Source: Candidatus Colwellbacteria bacterium RIFCSPLOWO2_01_FULL_48_10 (GTDB lineage Bacteria; Patescibacteriota; Minisyncoccia; UBA6257; Colwellbacteraceae). Taken from it: 26,826 nt of DNA. The stretch covers positions 11,145 to 37,970 of the forward strand of contig MHIY01000012.1 of the NCBI GenBank assembly GCA_001817755.1. Reading direction: 5' to 3'. Below, in pieces: positions 1 to 6,842 of this stretch. The position numbers were made by a program, and so were the translations under genes. Position 1 is the first letter of the stretch; the number at the start of each line of letters is the position of its first letter. Under the pieces are notes generated by a model. The model made no database searches, had not been told where the DNA came from, and was given only the letters and a program-made list of their open reading frames with translations.

Positions 1-187
1 ATTCTTCTACAGAAACTCCAGGGAAAAGCTTAAATTCTCCAGGCTTTGAAGTCAGAATAGGAGATATTGCACCTGGATACTTATTTCGTAGAGTTGCAAC
101 GTCTTCACTAAAATCATCTCTTAATATCAATTGTAGAATCTCCAACCATTTTTCTTTATTTTTTGTGAGATATTTCTTTTGGCGCAT
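1..187 (-). CDS. Hypothetical protein, N-terminal part (runs off window)
   Basis: An open frame enters from the left edge on the minus strand and starts at an ATG at 187-185, giving the first 62 residues (MRQKKYLTKNKEKWLEILQ...). The start is basic and amphipathic, followed by a hydrophilic stretch (RDDFSEDVATLRNKYPGAIS). No motif is recognisable and the rest lies outside the window. No clear ribosome binding site precedes it. It is divergent from the 402-5205 gene block, with about 200 nt between that holds a structured RNA. Both the start and the reality of the gene are moderately supported: the frame is uninterrupted for 62 codons in AT-rich DNA. Confidence 0.5.
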   Translation of the reverse strand, partial: MRQKKYLTKNKEKWLEILQLILRDDFSEDVATLRNKYPGAISPILTSKPGEFKLFPGVSVEE

Positions 188-280
188 TATTGTCAGGATA
201 AGGTCTTTGGGGTATATTTACAACACAATTTAATAAGAAAGTAGCCTAAACCAGTAGTAATGCTGGCATGGCTCAAGAAT

Positions 281-383
281 CCTCTCATCGATACCAAACT
301 CCACGTTTGGCCAACTTCGATGAGAGGTCACACCCGAAAGGGTGTGGATGCCGCAAGGCATCAGGTCGGCGTGGAGTTTTGTG
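281..383 (+). ncRNA. Structured leader RNA with possible pseudoknot switch
   Basis: Four perfect helices lie in about 85 nt. P1 is CCTCTCATCGA (281-291) with TCGATGAGAGG (317-327). Inside it P2 is CCAAAC (294-299) with GTTTGG (305-310), loop TCCAC. Then come two GNRA-capped hairpins: CACACCC-GAAA-GGGTGTG (329-346) and GATGCC-GCAA-GGCATC (347-362). Downstream, CGTGGAGTTT (370-379) is complementary to AAACTCCACG (296-305), so it can either form a loop pseudoknot over P2 or replace P2. A T-rich tract follows, and the next start codon is 19-25 nt further. The helices are seen directly; a leader or riboswitch-like role is inferred. I do not recognise the family. Confidence 0.6.
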
Positions 384-401
384 TTTTTATAGAAAATTTA
401 A

Positions 402-752
402 ATGAATATGAAAAATAAAAGTGTCGCTGAAGAGGTTTTCGAAAAAATAGAAAAGGAACAGGCTCAATGGGCTGCTATGAGCGATATTGAGCGTGATCAA
501 GTGGTAAGGTATAAAGTTAATCAATCGCTGATCCTACAAAAAGAAAAGGCGGAAGCAGAACAAATCGAAAGAAAAAGAAATGAAAAACATCCAGTTGTTA
601 CATTTGTAGAAAGTCATAAAATTCTGGCTCCAATTATTTTTTGGGGACTTTGGGTGCTTCTTCTATGGTGGCTCATGGTGAGAAGTGATGTTAAACCTGA
701 TTACGATTTTCCAAGTGAGAACTATGAGAGTGTTGATAGCTATGGATTCTAA
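402..752 (+). CDS. Small membrane protein with coiled-coil N-terminal half
   Basis: 116 residues. The first two thirds are charged and helical (MNMKNKSVAEEVFEKIEKEQ..., then EKAEAEQIERKRNEKH), likely a coiled coil. One strongly hydrophobic segment near residues 76-92 (ILAPIIFWGLWVLLLWW) is followed by a short acidic tail, giving a single membrane anchor. Two in-frame ATGs (402 and 408) are possible starts; neither has a Shine-Dalgarno. It is the first gene of a same-strand AT-rich cluster reaching 5205 and follows the structured RNA at 281-383. No family is recognised. Membrane association is an inference from composition; coding status is well supported by the uninterrupted frame. Confidence 0.7.
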   Translation: MNMKNKSVAEEVFEKIEKEQAQWAAMSDIERDQVVRYKVNQSLILQKEKAEAEQIERKRNEKHPVVTFVESHKILAPIIFWGLWVLLLWWLMVRSDVKPDYDFPSENYESVDSYGF

Positions 753-754
753 TC

Positions 755-802
755 ATGAGTAAAAAATTATTTAAGAAGAGTAGAGATAGATCCTCTCGAT
801 AA
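755..802 (+). CDS. Possible 15-residue basic peptide between two genes
   Basis: A 16-codon frame (MSKKLFKKSRDRSSR) starts 2 nt after the stop at 752 and ends 2 nt before the ATG at 805, so it exactly fills the gap. This could be a translational coupler that carries ribosomes to the secreted-protein gene. It may equally be chance, because the frame is very short and has no recognisable family. Confidence 0.2.
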   Translation: MSKKLFKKSRDRSSR

Positions 803-804
803 CC

Positions 805-1536
805 ATGAAAAAAACAATATCCGCAATAATAATCTTAGTTGTTTTGTCTTTTGGGTTTCCTTCGATTGCCAATGCAGCGTGGTGGAATCCATTCTCTTGG
901 AAAGTTTTCAATAAAACTATAGCTCCACCAGCTATCCCGCCTTCTTTAACTGAAGCTTCGAATATTCCTCCCGATACTAGTGATAAATCAGCAGAGATAA
1001 TTAAATTGAAAAGAGAAATAGAGGAACTGAAAAAGAAGAACGATCAGTCTAGCGCCAAGCCAAAACTATCGACACCTCCAGTTGCTGCGCCCAAAATTAT
1101 TCCTAAACCAACGCCTGTACCTCCTCCTTTTGCAACGTGGCAAGAATTAGAAAATAAACATTTTCCGGAAGCGGATCAGAATGGATGGGCTACACTTTAT
1201 ATTACTAACCAAGAAGGAGAAAAAAGATATTATTACAAAAATAAAGATCAGTGGATTAGAGCGAATAGTGAGCAGCATGCTAGGAGCGAGAGGTATTTTA
1301 TTGAGACATGCGCAGATAAACCAAAAGACATGGCTACAGCCGAATTGTGCTTAGAATTAGCCGGCCAAAGAATAGGATTTAAACAGGGCTGGTATGACGG
1401 ATACAACGAGGGATCTCCCTATTCCCCGCCACCTTCTTATTCTGCTCCACCAACACCATCGTTTTCTGAAACCATGCGTCAACATGAAATGTGCGATCTT
1501 GTTGATGGCCTATTCTTTGACGGCAAGTGTTATTAA
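805..1536 (+). CDS. Secreted proline-rich protein of unknown function
   Basis: 243 residues. A classical signal peptide is visible: MKKT, a hydrophobic core (ISAIIILVVLSFGFPSIA) and an A-N-A-A cleavage context near residue 24. It is followed by WWNPFSW, a mature start often seen in exported CPR proteins. A charged heptad stretch (about 65-83, EIIKLKREIEELKKK) and a proline-rich linker (about 88-112) come next. A globular part with Trp/Tyr and paired cysteines follows (ETCADKPKDMATAELCLELAGQ; a further Cys pair in MCDLVDGLFFDGKC at the C terminus). The four cysteines suggest disulfides. It probably acts outside the membrane, alongside the TM protein upstream. No enzyme motif is seen. Confidence 0.75.
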   Translation: MKKTISAIIILVVLSFGFPSIANAAWWNPFSWKVFNKTIAPPAIPPSLTEASNIPPDTSDKSAEIIKLKREIEELKKKNDQSSAKPKLSTPPVAAPKIIPKPTPVPPPFATWQELENKHFPEADQNGWATLYITNQEGEKRYYYKNKDQWIRANSEQHARSERYFIETCADKPKDMATAELCLELAGQRIGFKQGWYDGYNEGSPYSPPPSYSAPPTPSFSETMRQHEMCDLVDGLFFDGKCY

Positions 1537-1611
1537 TAAAATTTATACTGGAATATTGTATTTAGCATCTCATAGCGCTATATTTGAGCCTAATCTGGTT
1601 AAAAACTTTAT

Positions 1612-4600
1612 ATGGCAAATGATGAGATTTCCCCAAATTCCAATAGCCCCAAGAAGCTTCCTTTCAAACTGGATGATCGGCAAGAAATAATTTATGAACG
1701 TCTTAATAGGCTGGTTGGACCCGGAGCGGCTGCATTTTATAAAGATGCCTGCAGACATCTAGTCATAGATCCTTCTTTTGTTGCGGTTACTCATATCGTT
1801 GCGCATCTACTACGAGAAATCGAGAGCGCTCTACGCGATGTTCTAGAGTCTGTGACTGGCCCAACTCAGGAGAAAGAAGGATTGAAAGAAGAAGAAAAAC
1901 ACAGGCAAGAAATCGAATTAATTTTAAAAGCCCTTGGTTTTAATGAATCTGATTTAATTTCTAAAGTCTGGCTTGAATTGCCTGGTAAGAATGGCCTGCA
2001 AAGATACGCTCACCGAAATAATCTCGAAGCCGCAAGGCCATTGGATCAGGTTTTCTTAGAACTTTGGTCTAGAATGCAAATTATTTTGGGCAATGTATTA
2101 GATAGGTTTGAAACTCAATACACTAAAGTTTTCGCATCGATTGATGTATTGGTTCAGAAAGCTAATCCAACCGAATCAGATGCAAAAATAATTAAATCGA
2201 ATATTCCAAATAACTTTGTCGCTCACCAAAAATTCTTTAGCCAGTTGGAGAATCCTAAATGGCTTCCTTTACTTAAAGAAAAGGAGATGTTCTTGGACCC
2301 TCCGCTGGCAGAACAAAATCCCGAAGAAGGAACTGTAAGACATATGCCTTGGGCTGCAACTGTTTATTTGGAGAAAATGGCCACCATAAATCCATCCTTA
2401 GTCGCCGAGGTCTTGCGAGAAATCAAAGATACAGATAATTCGACTGTTAGATCAAGTCTGTTGAGAATAGCGTCTCTTTTGCCTAGCAGCGAAAGAGAGA
2501 CAGTAAGTGACAAGATTAGGAAATGGTTAAAGGTAGATCATCAGTTTTTTCAGAGCACCCTATTAGAGCCTAGTACAATATTAATGAATAAATTCATCGA
2601 AGACGGTAAAGAAGATAAAGCTTTCGAAATTGCGAAAACACTTTTAGAGATTCTCCCTAATTCTAGCCCTATAACCACTGACGAATATATTTCACTTCGA
2701 GATCCAAAAACGCGACTAGACCATTGGCATTATAATGAGTTTTTAGAAAAAGAGTTTCAGACATTAATACAACTTAATCCTAAATATTCCTTCTCTCTAG
2801 TTTCTGAATTACTTTCTGAATATTTTAAATTAAGACGTGAAGCGCGCCAGGATAATATTGATAACTATGAAGATCTGTCTTATATTTCGCGGCCAGCAAT
2901 TGAGGATCATGACCAAAATAGGGACCGCGAAAATATTGAGGATGCTCTTATAACAGCGATTAGGGATATTGGGTTAAAGATGATTCAGGAAAATCCAACA
3001 ATAGTAGAAGATCTTATAGAAGAATTAGAAAGCAAAAAATGGACAGTTTTCCGCAGAATAGCTTTATACCTCTTAAGCGAGTATCCAGAAAAATCAATAA
3101 AGTGGTTGAATAAGTATTTACTTGACCTGACTCTTTTCGATAGTTCTGATGTTAAACATGAATACGCCCGGCTGATGAATAAGGGATTCCATTTGCTGAG
3201 CAGAGAGCAAAAGGAAAAAATACTAGATTGGATTGATAAGGCTAAAGTTATTACAGAACATATTGAGGAACAAAATAGAGAGAATCCTATAGAAGCAGAT
3301 AGGGCAAGGAAATTTAAAGAGGTTTGGCAAAGAGATCGTCTCTCACATATAAAAGATGATTTAACAGATATCTGGGGAACCCGATATATTGATTTTATTA
3401 GTAAGTATGGGGAACCAGAACATCCGGATTTCGCTGCATACAGAACTGAATGGATTGGTCCTACTAGCGAATTTAAAGCTGAAGACTTAATCAATATGGA
3501 CGTAGATAAAATGATTCATATTCTTAAAACTTGGGAACCTAAGGAGGATTCTCATGGCTTTGGTGCAACCAAAGAAGGTTTAGGGAGAGAGCTTGGAGTA
3601 GCAATAAAATCTAAGCCAGATTACTTTGTTATAATCGCAGAGAAATTTAAAGAATTAGACCCAACATATGTCAGAACTTATATCCAAACATTCTCTGAAA
3701 TAATTCAAAATGATTATAAGCTATATTGGCTTCCAGTCCTTGAGTTGGCACTATGGGTTGTTCGACAACCGAGGGAGATATTAGGAAGAAAAGGAACAGT
3801 AATGGATCAAGATCCTGATTGGAGTTGGACGAGAAAAGCTATCGCATCTCTAATTTCCAGAGGAGCGAATGATAATCAAATTCCTTATGAACTTCGCGAT
3901 AAAGTTTGGCAAATTCTTAAAGAGATAACTCTTGATCCCGATCCTACTCCAGACGATGAGATTAAACGCGAGGAAAATACAGACGATGCCTACCACCTGG
4001 CAATAAATACCACTCGTGGTGAAGCCATGAATGCAGTTATTGAATATGCTCTTTGGGTATATAGATATGTTAAAGATCAGCCGAATGGTGAAGAAAAGAT
4101 TAAGGAGGGATTCTTATTAATGCCTGAGGTGCGGGAAACTTTAGAATGGCATTTAGATCCTCAGAATGATCCTTCTATTGCAGTCAGATCAGTATATGCG
4201 AGATTCTTCCCTTGGTTATTGTTATTAGATAGAAAATGGACATTAGATCATATAAATAAAATCTTCCCGATAAAACAACCAGAAGATCGACTTTATAAAG
4301 GAGCTTGGAATACTTTTATGCTATATACTCCAGCCTATAATGATCCGTTTAAACTACTTCAAGAACAATATATGGAAGCAGTAAAAAATCTAGGAAAAGT
4401 AGATAAAAAGCGTAAAAGATTTACTGATAGAGATGAAAGGTTGGCAGAACATTTAATGCTTTTCTACGGCCGAGGGCAAATAAGTTTATCAGATTCCCTA
4501 TTCAAAGAATTTTGGGACGCAGCAAATGATGACCTTAGAGGCCACGCTTTAGGCTTTATCGGGCGCCTACTACAGAACAAGGAAGGCGATTTTGATCCGA

Positions 4601-5037
4601 GCACTTTAGAAAGGCTAAAACTTCTCTGGGAAAATAGATTAGAAATAGTAAAATCTTCTGTAGATAAAAGTGAACACGAGAAAGAAATGTCTGCTTTTGG
4701 TTGGTGGTTTTCTTCAGATAGATTTGATCCTAAATGGACCAGTAACCAATACTTAGAAGCTTTAGAAATCGGTAGAGAAACGCAGTCTGATTACTTTGTA
4801 TTCAAGCGATTGGTTGAAATAACTGAGGTGTTACCGGTTGAGGCGGTAAGAATACTCAATAAATTGGTCATGCCAGATCAGCCTGGCTGGACCATATTTG
4901 GTAATAAAGGCGAGATAAGAAGTATTCTTTCCAGGGCCTTAAAGGCTCCTGAGAATATAGCTAAGGAAGAAGCGAAGAATCTTATTAATCGTTTAGTAGC
5001 AAAAGGATATACGGAATTTAATGATCTTCTAAGCTAG
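1612..5037 (+). CDS. 1141-residue all-helical protein of unknown function
   Basis: The largest gene in the window. After a polar N-terminus, residues 34-47 (LVGPGAAAFYKDAC), 65-81 (HLLREIESALRDVLESV), 131-137 (RYAHRNN) and 151-170 form an N-terminal helical region. The pattern of an 'ESALRD' helix with a later R-x-x-H-R-N is faintly reminiscent of HEPN-type domains, but the spacing is not canonical and I do not assign it. The rest (about 200-1141) consists of repeated amphipathic helices with many Trp and charged residues, as in HEAT/ARM-like scaffolds. No Walker A, nuclease, protease or methylase motif was seen. Codon usage is AT-rich, unlike the core genes after 6.8 kb. It is followed 6 nt later by a 53-aa gene. 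The start at 1612 (ATGGCAAATG) is chosen because the frame is closed shortly upstream; no Shine-Dalgarno is seen. Confidence 0.8.
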   Translation: MANDEISPNSNSPKKLPFKLDDRQEIIYERLNRLVGPGAAAFYKDACRHLVIDPSFVAVTHIVAHLLREIESALRDVLESVTGPTQEKEGLKEEEKHRQEIELILKALGFNESDLISKVWLELPGKNGLQRYAHRNNLEAARPLDQVFLELWSRMQIILGNVLDRFETQYTKVFASIDVLVQKANPTESDAKIIKSNIPNNFVAHQKFFSQLENPKWLPLLKEKEMFLDPPLAEQNPEEGTVRHMPWAATVYLEKMATINPSLVAEVLREIKDTDNSTVRSSLLRIASLLPSSERETVSDKIRKWLKVDHQFFQSTLLEPSTILMNKFIEDGKEDKAFEIAKTLLEILPNSSPITTDEYISLRDPKTRLDHWHYNEFLEKEFQTLIQLNPKYSFSLVSELLSEYFKLRREARQDNIDNYEDLSYISRPAIEDHDQNRDRENIEDALITAIRDIGLKMIQENPTIVEDLIEELESKKWTVFRRIALYLLSEYPEKSIKWLNKYLLDLTLFDSSDVKHEYARLMNKGFHLLSREQKEKILDWIDKAKVITEHIEEQNRENPIEADRARKFKEVWQRDRLSHIKDDLTDIWGTRYIDFISKYGEPEHPDFAAYRTEWIGPTSEFKAEDLINMDVDKMIHILKTWEPKEDSHGFGATKEGLGRELGVAIKSKPDYFVIIAEKFKELDPTYVRTYIQTFSEIIQNDYKLYWLPVLELALWVVRQPREILGRKGTVMDQDPDWSWTRKAIASLISRGANDNQIPYELRDKVWQILKEITLDPDPTPDDEIKREENTDDAYHLAINTTRGEAMNAVIEYALWVYRYVKDQPNGEEKIKEGFLLMPEVRETLEWHLDPQNDPSIAVRSVYARFFPWLLLLDRKWTLDHINKIFPIKQPEDRLYKGAWNTFMLYTPAYNDPFKLLQEQYMEAVKNLGKVDKKRKRFTDRDERLAEHLMLFYGRGQISLSDSLFKEFWDAANDDLRGHALGFIGRLLQNKEGDFDPSTLERLKLLWENRLEIVKSSVDKSEHEKEMSAFGWWFSSDRFDPKWTSNQYLEALEIGRETQSDYFVFKRLVEITEVLPVEAVRILNKLVMPDQPGWTIFGNKGEIRSILSRALKAPENIAKEEAKNLINRLVAKGYTEFNDLLS

Positions 5038-5043
5038 TGATCT

Positions 5044-5205
5044 ATGATCTCAAAAGAGATGCTAGAAAAGTATAAGACTATTTATCGAAAGAAATTCGGT
5101 AAAGATATTTCTGATGACGGAGCTCTTACGCAAGCGACAAAGTTGGTAACCCTAATTAAGGCGGTATATAAGCCGATGACCAAGGAGGAATTTAAGCAGC
5201 TATAG
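5044..5205 (+). CDS. 53-residue conserved-type small protein
   Basis: MISKEMLEKYKTIYRKKFGKDI... to KAVYKPMTKEEFKQL. The pattern (helix, 'YRKKFGxxISDxxAL', helix, 'KAVYKPMTKEEF') matches a small soluble all-helical protein type commonly met in CPR genomes, from memory and of unknown role. It starts 6 nt after the stop of the 1141-residue gene, so it is probably cotranscribed with it. Its last codons and stop (CTATAG) lie inside the left arm of a foldback repeat (5200-5304), so the repeat has supplied or preserved the stop codon. Confidence 0.65.
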   Translation: MISKEMLEKYKTIYRKKFGKDISDDGALTQATKLVTLIKAVYKPMTKEEFKQL

Positions 5206-5304
5206 TCCCCGCAAAACAAAACCCGACATTGTGGTGTTAAATAACCAAGTAAATCAATGGTTTTCTGGATTACAAATGAACGTTTTGTTTTACGGGGGCT
5301 ATAG
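5200..5304. repeat. 105-bp foldback (imperfect 23-bp inverted repeat)
   Basis: The left arm (5200-5222) begins CTATAGTCCCCG and ends AAAACAAAAC. The right arm (5282-5304) is GTTTTGTTTT, then A, CGGGGG, CTATAG. Counting by eye, 21 of 23 positions pair. The interior is about 60 bp and AT-rich, with a weaker inner symmetry (CATTGT near 5227, ACAAATG near 5272). The left arm overlaps the stop codon of the 53-aa gene. It could be a MITE-like insertion or a large bidirectional terminator hairpin; no transposase is present. Confidence 0.65.
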
Positions 5305-5341
5305 AAAAAAGACGTAAGGAATTGGGTTGATAATTTGCTAT

Positions 5342-5673
5342 AATATCCTTAATACCACCCCCAATTATTCGTCACAAACTACGTTGATTACCTCCCGTGT
5401 TTAGTGGGATCAACGAGTTTATATTTACTCCCCGGCTTCGGAGTAGGAGGAAAGGGCTCACCCTTAGTAACGGTGCGCTCTTTTCCTGTGTTGCCTCTAC
5501 GTGGACCAATAATTTCATATTGGCCTGAACGCTTGGCTTCCTCGCCAGGTCTAAAAGTCTTTCTCATAAGACAATAAAAGTTGTTATACGAGTTCGACGG
5601 CTCGTTGCTGCTAATTGCAGCAAGTGGTCAACCGCTTGCAGCAAACGAGATTAGGGGTGGTATCAAAGATATT
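5342..5673. repeat. 332-bp module bounded by split inverted repeats
   Basis: Left end: AATATC (5342-5347), a 4-nt gap, ATACCACCCC (5352-5361). Right end: GGGGTGGTAT (5654-5663), a 4-nt gap, GATATT (5668-5673). The two blocks pair in register. The module encloses one complete small gene on the minus strand and, upstream of that gene, a long hairpin (CTCGTTGCTGC at 5601-5611 with GCAGCAAACGAG at 5638-5649, one bulged A). The arrangement resembles a mobile cassette or MITE carrying cargo, but no recombinase is seen and target duplications are not evident. Confidence 0.5.
5388..5567 (-). CDS. 59-residue YjzC-like small protein
   Basis: The minus-strand frame from ATG at 5567-5565 to TAA at 5390-5388 encodes MRKTFRPGEEAKRSGQYEII... 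ending LVDPTKHGR. The pattern F-x-P-G-E-x-x-x-x-S-G-Q-Y, then G-P-R-x-G-x-T-G-x-E-R-T-V-x-K-G-E, P-P-T-P-x-P-G and Y-x-L-V-D-P-T-K-H matches, from memory, a widespread bacterial small-protein family annotated YjzC-like or uncharacterised. The function is unknown and no catalytic residue is obvious. The whole gene sits inside the inverted-repeat module 5342-5673. Its 5' leader (minus strand) contains a large hairpin and TATAAC about 12 nt before the start. Confidence 0.75.
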   Translation of the reverse strand: MRKTFRPGEEAKRSGQYEIIGPRRGNTGKERTVTKGEPFPPTPKPGSKYKLVDPTKHGR

Positions 5674-6000
5674 AAGATACTAACCTAAGTTTTATATAGG
5701 AATATCTATAAGTCAAAAAAGAAATGCAGACATAGACCACCCTTTTGAAAAAGATTTTGTATCTTTGGCTGGCGCCCTCTCCCGTTCTAGGATCCTAATC
5801 ATTAACTATATTGCCTATAAGTACCCGATTCTTTGGGCTGGGGGGTCGGTTCCAAGTCAGATTCACCAGAATACAGTGAGTGGCATGGTGGGCTACTCGG
5901 ACGAACTAAGAGGTTGCAGCAAAACTAGTCTGAATCTGCTTCCATTCTCTCAATTCCTGGATAATTCGGTTCCAGTCAAATATACTTAGGTCTACTAACG
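5674..6000. other. Gene-free AT-rich spacer
   Basis: I see no convincing gene in this stretch. Frames are short and their composition does not look coding. One minus-strand frame ends in a protein-like run (FDWNRIIQELREWKQ, about 5909-5970), but it starts inside a structured, repeat-like region and matches nothing I recognise. It may be the remnant of a degraded gene. A 10-bp palindrome (TAGGATCCTA) lies near 5789. Confidence 0.4.
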
Positions 6001-6026
6001 AAATAAACCTTACTAGGTTTATTTTT
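6001..6026 (+). terminator. Intrinsic terminator hairpin
   Basis: Perfect 10-bp stem AAATAAACCT (6001-6010) and AGGTTTATTT (6015-6024), loop TACT, followed by T residues to 6026. It could work in both directions because the 5' arm begins with A residues. Confidence 0.6.
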
Positions 6027-6158
6027 GTAGTCCGGGGAAGCGAACGGGAAGGGGGTCGGGGAAACGGAAGTTTTCCCGTGGCGGAAATATTAAAACCGCT
6101 GGGTTTTAAAGCGCAGCCGCCAAGAGCGGCGAGCAGTGAGACTCCCCTTGGGACTACC
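6027..6158. other. Structured gene-free region closed by GTAGTCC/GGACTAC
   Basis: GTAGTCC near 6027 and GGACTAC near 6151 are inverted. Between them lie GGGGAAAC-GGAA-GTTTTCCC (GNRA-type loop) and TGGCGG...CCGCCA enclosing TTAAAACC/GGTTTTAA. The nested symmetry suggests a folded RNA or DNA element rather than a protein gene. It sits between two terminator-like palindromes (6001-6026 and 6163-6186). Confidence 0.4.
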
Positions 6159-6162
6159 AATA

Positions 6163-6186
6163 AAAACAAAAGATATCTTTTGTTTT
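6163..6186. terminator. Perfect 24-bp palindrome, probable bidirectional terminator
   Basis: The half-site is AAAACAAAAGAT and the second half is its exact reverse complement, ending in a T-rich run. It isolates the toxin-antitoxin operon from what lies upstream. A binding site for a dimeric protein is an alternative. Confidence 0.5.
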
Positions 6187-6264
6187 GCTGCTATAATTGA
6201 TCGCAAGGCGGATATGATGCTAGTTACTAATGAGATGCTTGCCAGCTTAGCTCTTGCAATGTGC

Positions 6265-6288
6265 AATACATAGTATATACTATGTATT
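6265..6288. promoter_or_regulatory. Operator palindrome abutting the antitoxin start
   Basis: A perfect 24-bp palindrome (half-site AATACATAGTAT) ends at the base before the antitoxin ATG at 6289. RelB/DinJ-family antitoxins are known to autorepress by binding such palindromes through a ribbon-helix-helix domain. There is no room for a Shine-Dalgarno between operator and ATG, so translation is probably leaderless or SD-independent. TATAAT-like sequence lies inside and near 6191. Confidence 0.75.
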
Positions 6289-6561
6289 ATGAAAACAACG
6301 ACGAGTGTAAAAATCGACAAGAACATCAAGGAGGAGGCGGCCAAGCTAGCCTCTGAGATGGGCCTGAACTTGAGCAGTGTCATTAACGCTACTCTAAAGA
6401 AATTTGTCGATGAGAGGCGCGTCGTATTCAATGTTTCTCCGGAATTCAATGTCGAAACCGAAAAAGAATTCGCAAAGATCAGGGAGGAGATAAAAAACAG
6501 GCGTAATGTTGTTGGACCGTTCAATACTGTCCGTGACCTGAAAAGGGCTCTCTTGGATTAA
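6289..6561 (+). CDS. RelB/DinJ-type antitoxin
   Basis: 90 residues. The N-terminal ribbon-helix-helix pattern is clear: MKTTTSVKIDKNIKEEAAKLASEMGLNLSSVINATLKKFV, in which a short strand (TSVKI) is followed by two helices. This is the usual DNA-binding module of RelB/DinJ antitoxins. The C-terminal half (EFNVETEKEFAKIREEIKN...) is charged and would wrap the toxin. It is 5 nt upstream of the toxin gene and preceded directly by a perfect palindrome, giving the standard autoregulated type II layout. The antitoxin neutralises the downstream ribonuclease by direct binding. The start is fixed by the palindrome and by the family's usual N-terminus. Confidence 0.85.
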   Translation: MKTTTSVKIDKNIKEEAAKLASEMGLNLSSVINATLKKFVDERRVVFNVSPEFNVETEKEFAKIREEIKNRRNVVGPFNTVRDLKRALLD

Positions 6562-6566
6562 CTGAG

Positions 6567-6821
6567 ATGGAGATCGAATACCACCGGAATTTCAAGAAGA
6601 CTTTTCGAAAGCGCGACAAGAAGATCCAGAGCAGATTCTTCGAACGGTTATCTGTGTTCATGGAAAACCAATTTCATTATTCACTTAACAATCACGCTTT
6701 GACCGGAAAATTCAAAGGAGTGAGAAGTTTCGATATCACCGGCGATGTCCGAGTTCATTATGAACAGGTCGGCGACGTTATTGTCTTGATCAATATCGGG
6801 ACACACAGCGAGCTATATTAG
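6567..6821 (+). CDS. YafQ/RelE-superfamily mRNA interferase toxin
   Basis: 84 residues: MEIEYHRNFKKTFRKRDKK..., NNHALTGKFKGVRSFDITGDVRVHYE..., and the ending LINIGTHSELY. The 'L-x-G-x-x-K-G-x-R-S-x-x-I-x-x-D-x-R-V-x-Y' strand pair and the terminal 'I-G-T-H-S-E-L-Y' are typical of the YafQ branch of the RelE/ParE fold, which cleaves mRNA on the ribosome. The C-terminal His fits the catalytic histidine known for YafQ. It lies 5 nt after the antitoxin and ends 21 nt before tsaD. Target and activity are inferred from the family. Confidence 0.85.
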   Translation: MEIEYHRNFKKTFRKRDKKIQSRFFERLSVFMENQFHYSLNNHALTGKFKGVRSFDITGDVRVHYEQVGDVIVLINIGTHSELY

Positions 6822-6842
6822 AACAACTTCAACGTCTGCCGC

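Noticed and set aside
5906..6169. Minus-strand frame ending FDWNRIIQELREWKQ
   Set aside because: It runs through a terminator hairpin and nested stems and has no recognised homology. At most a remnant.
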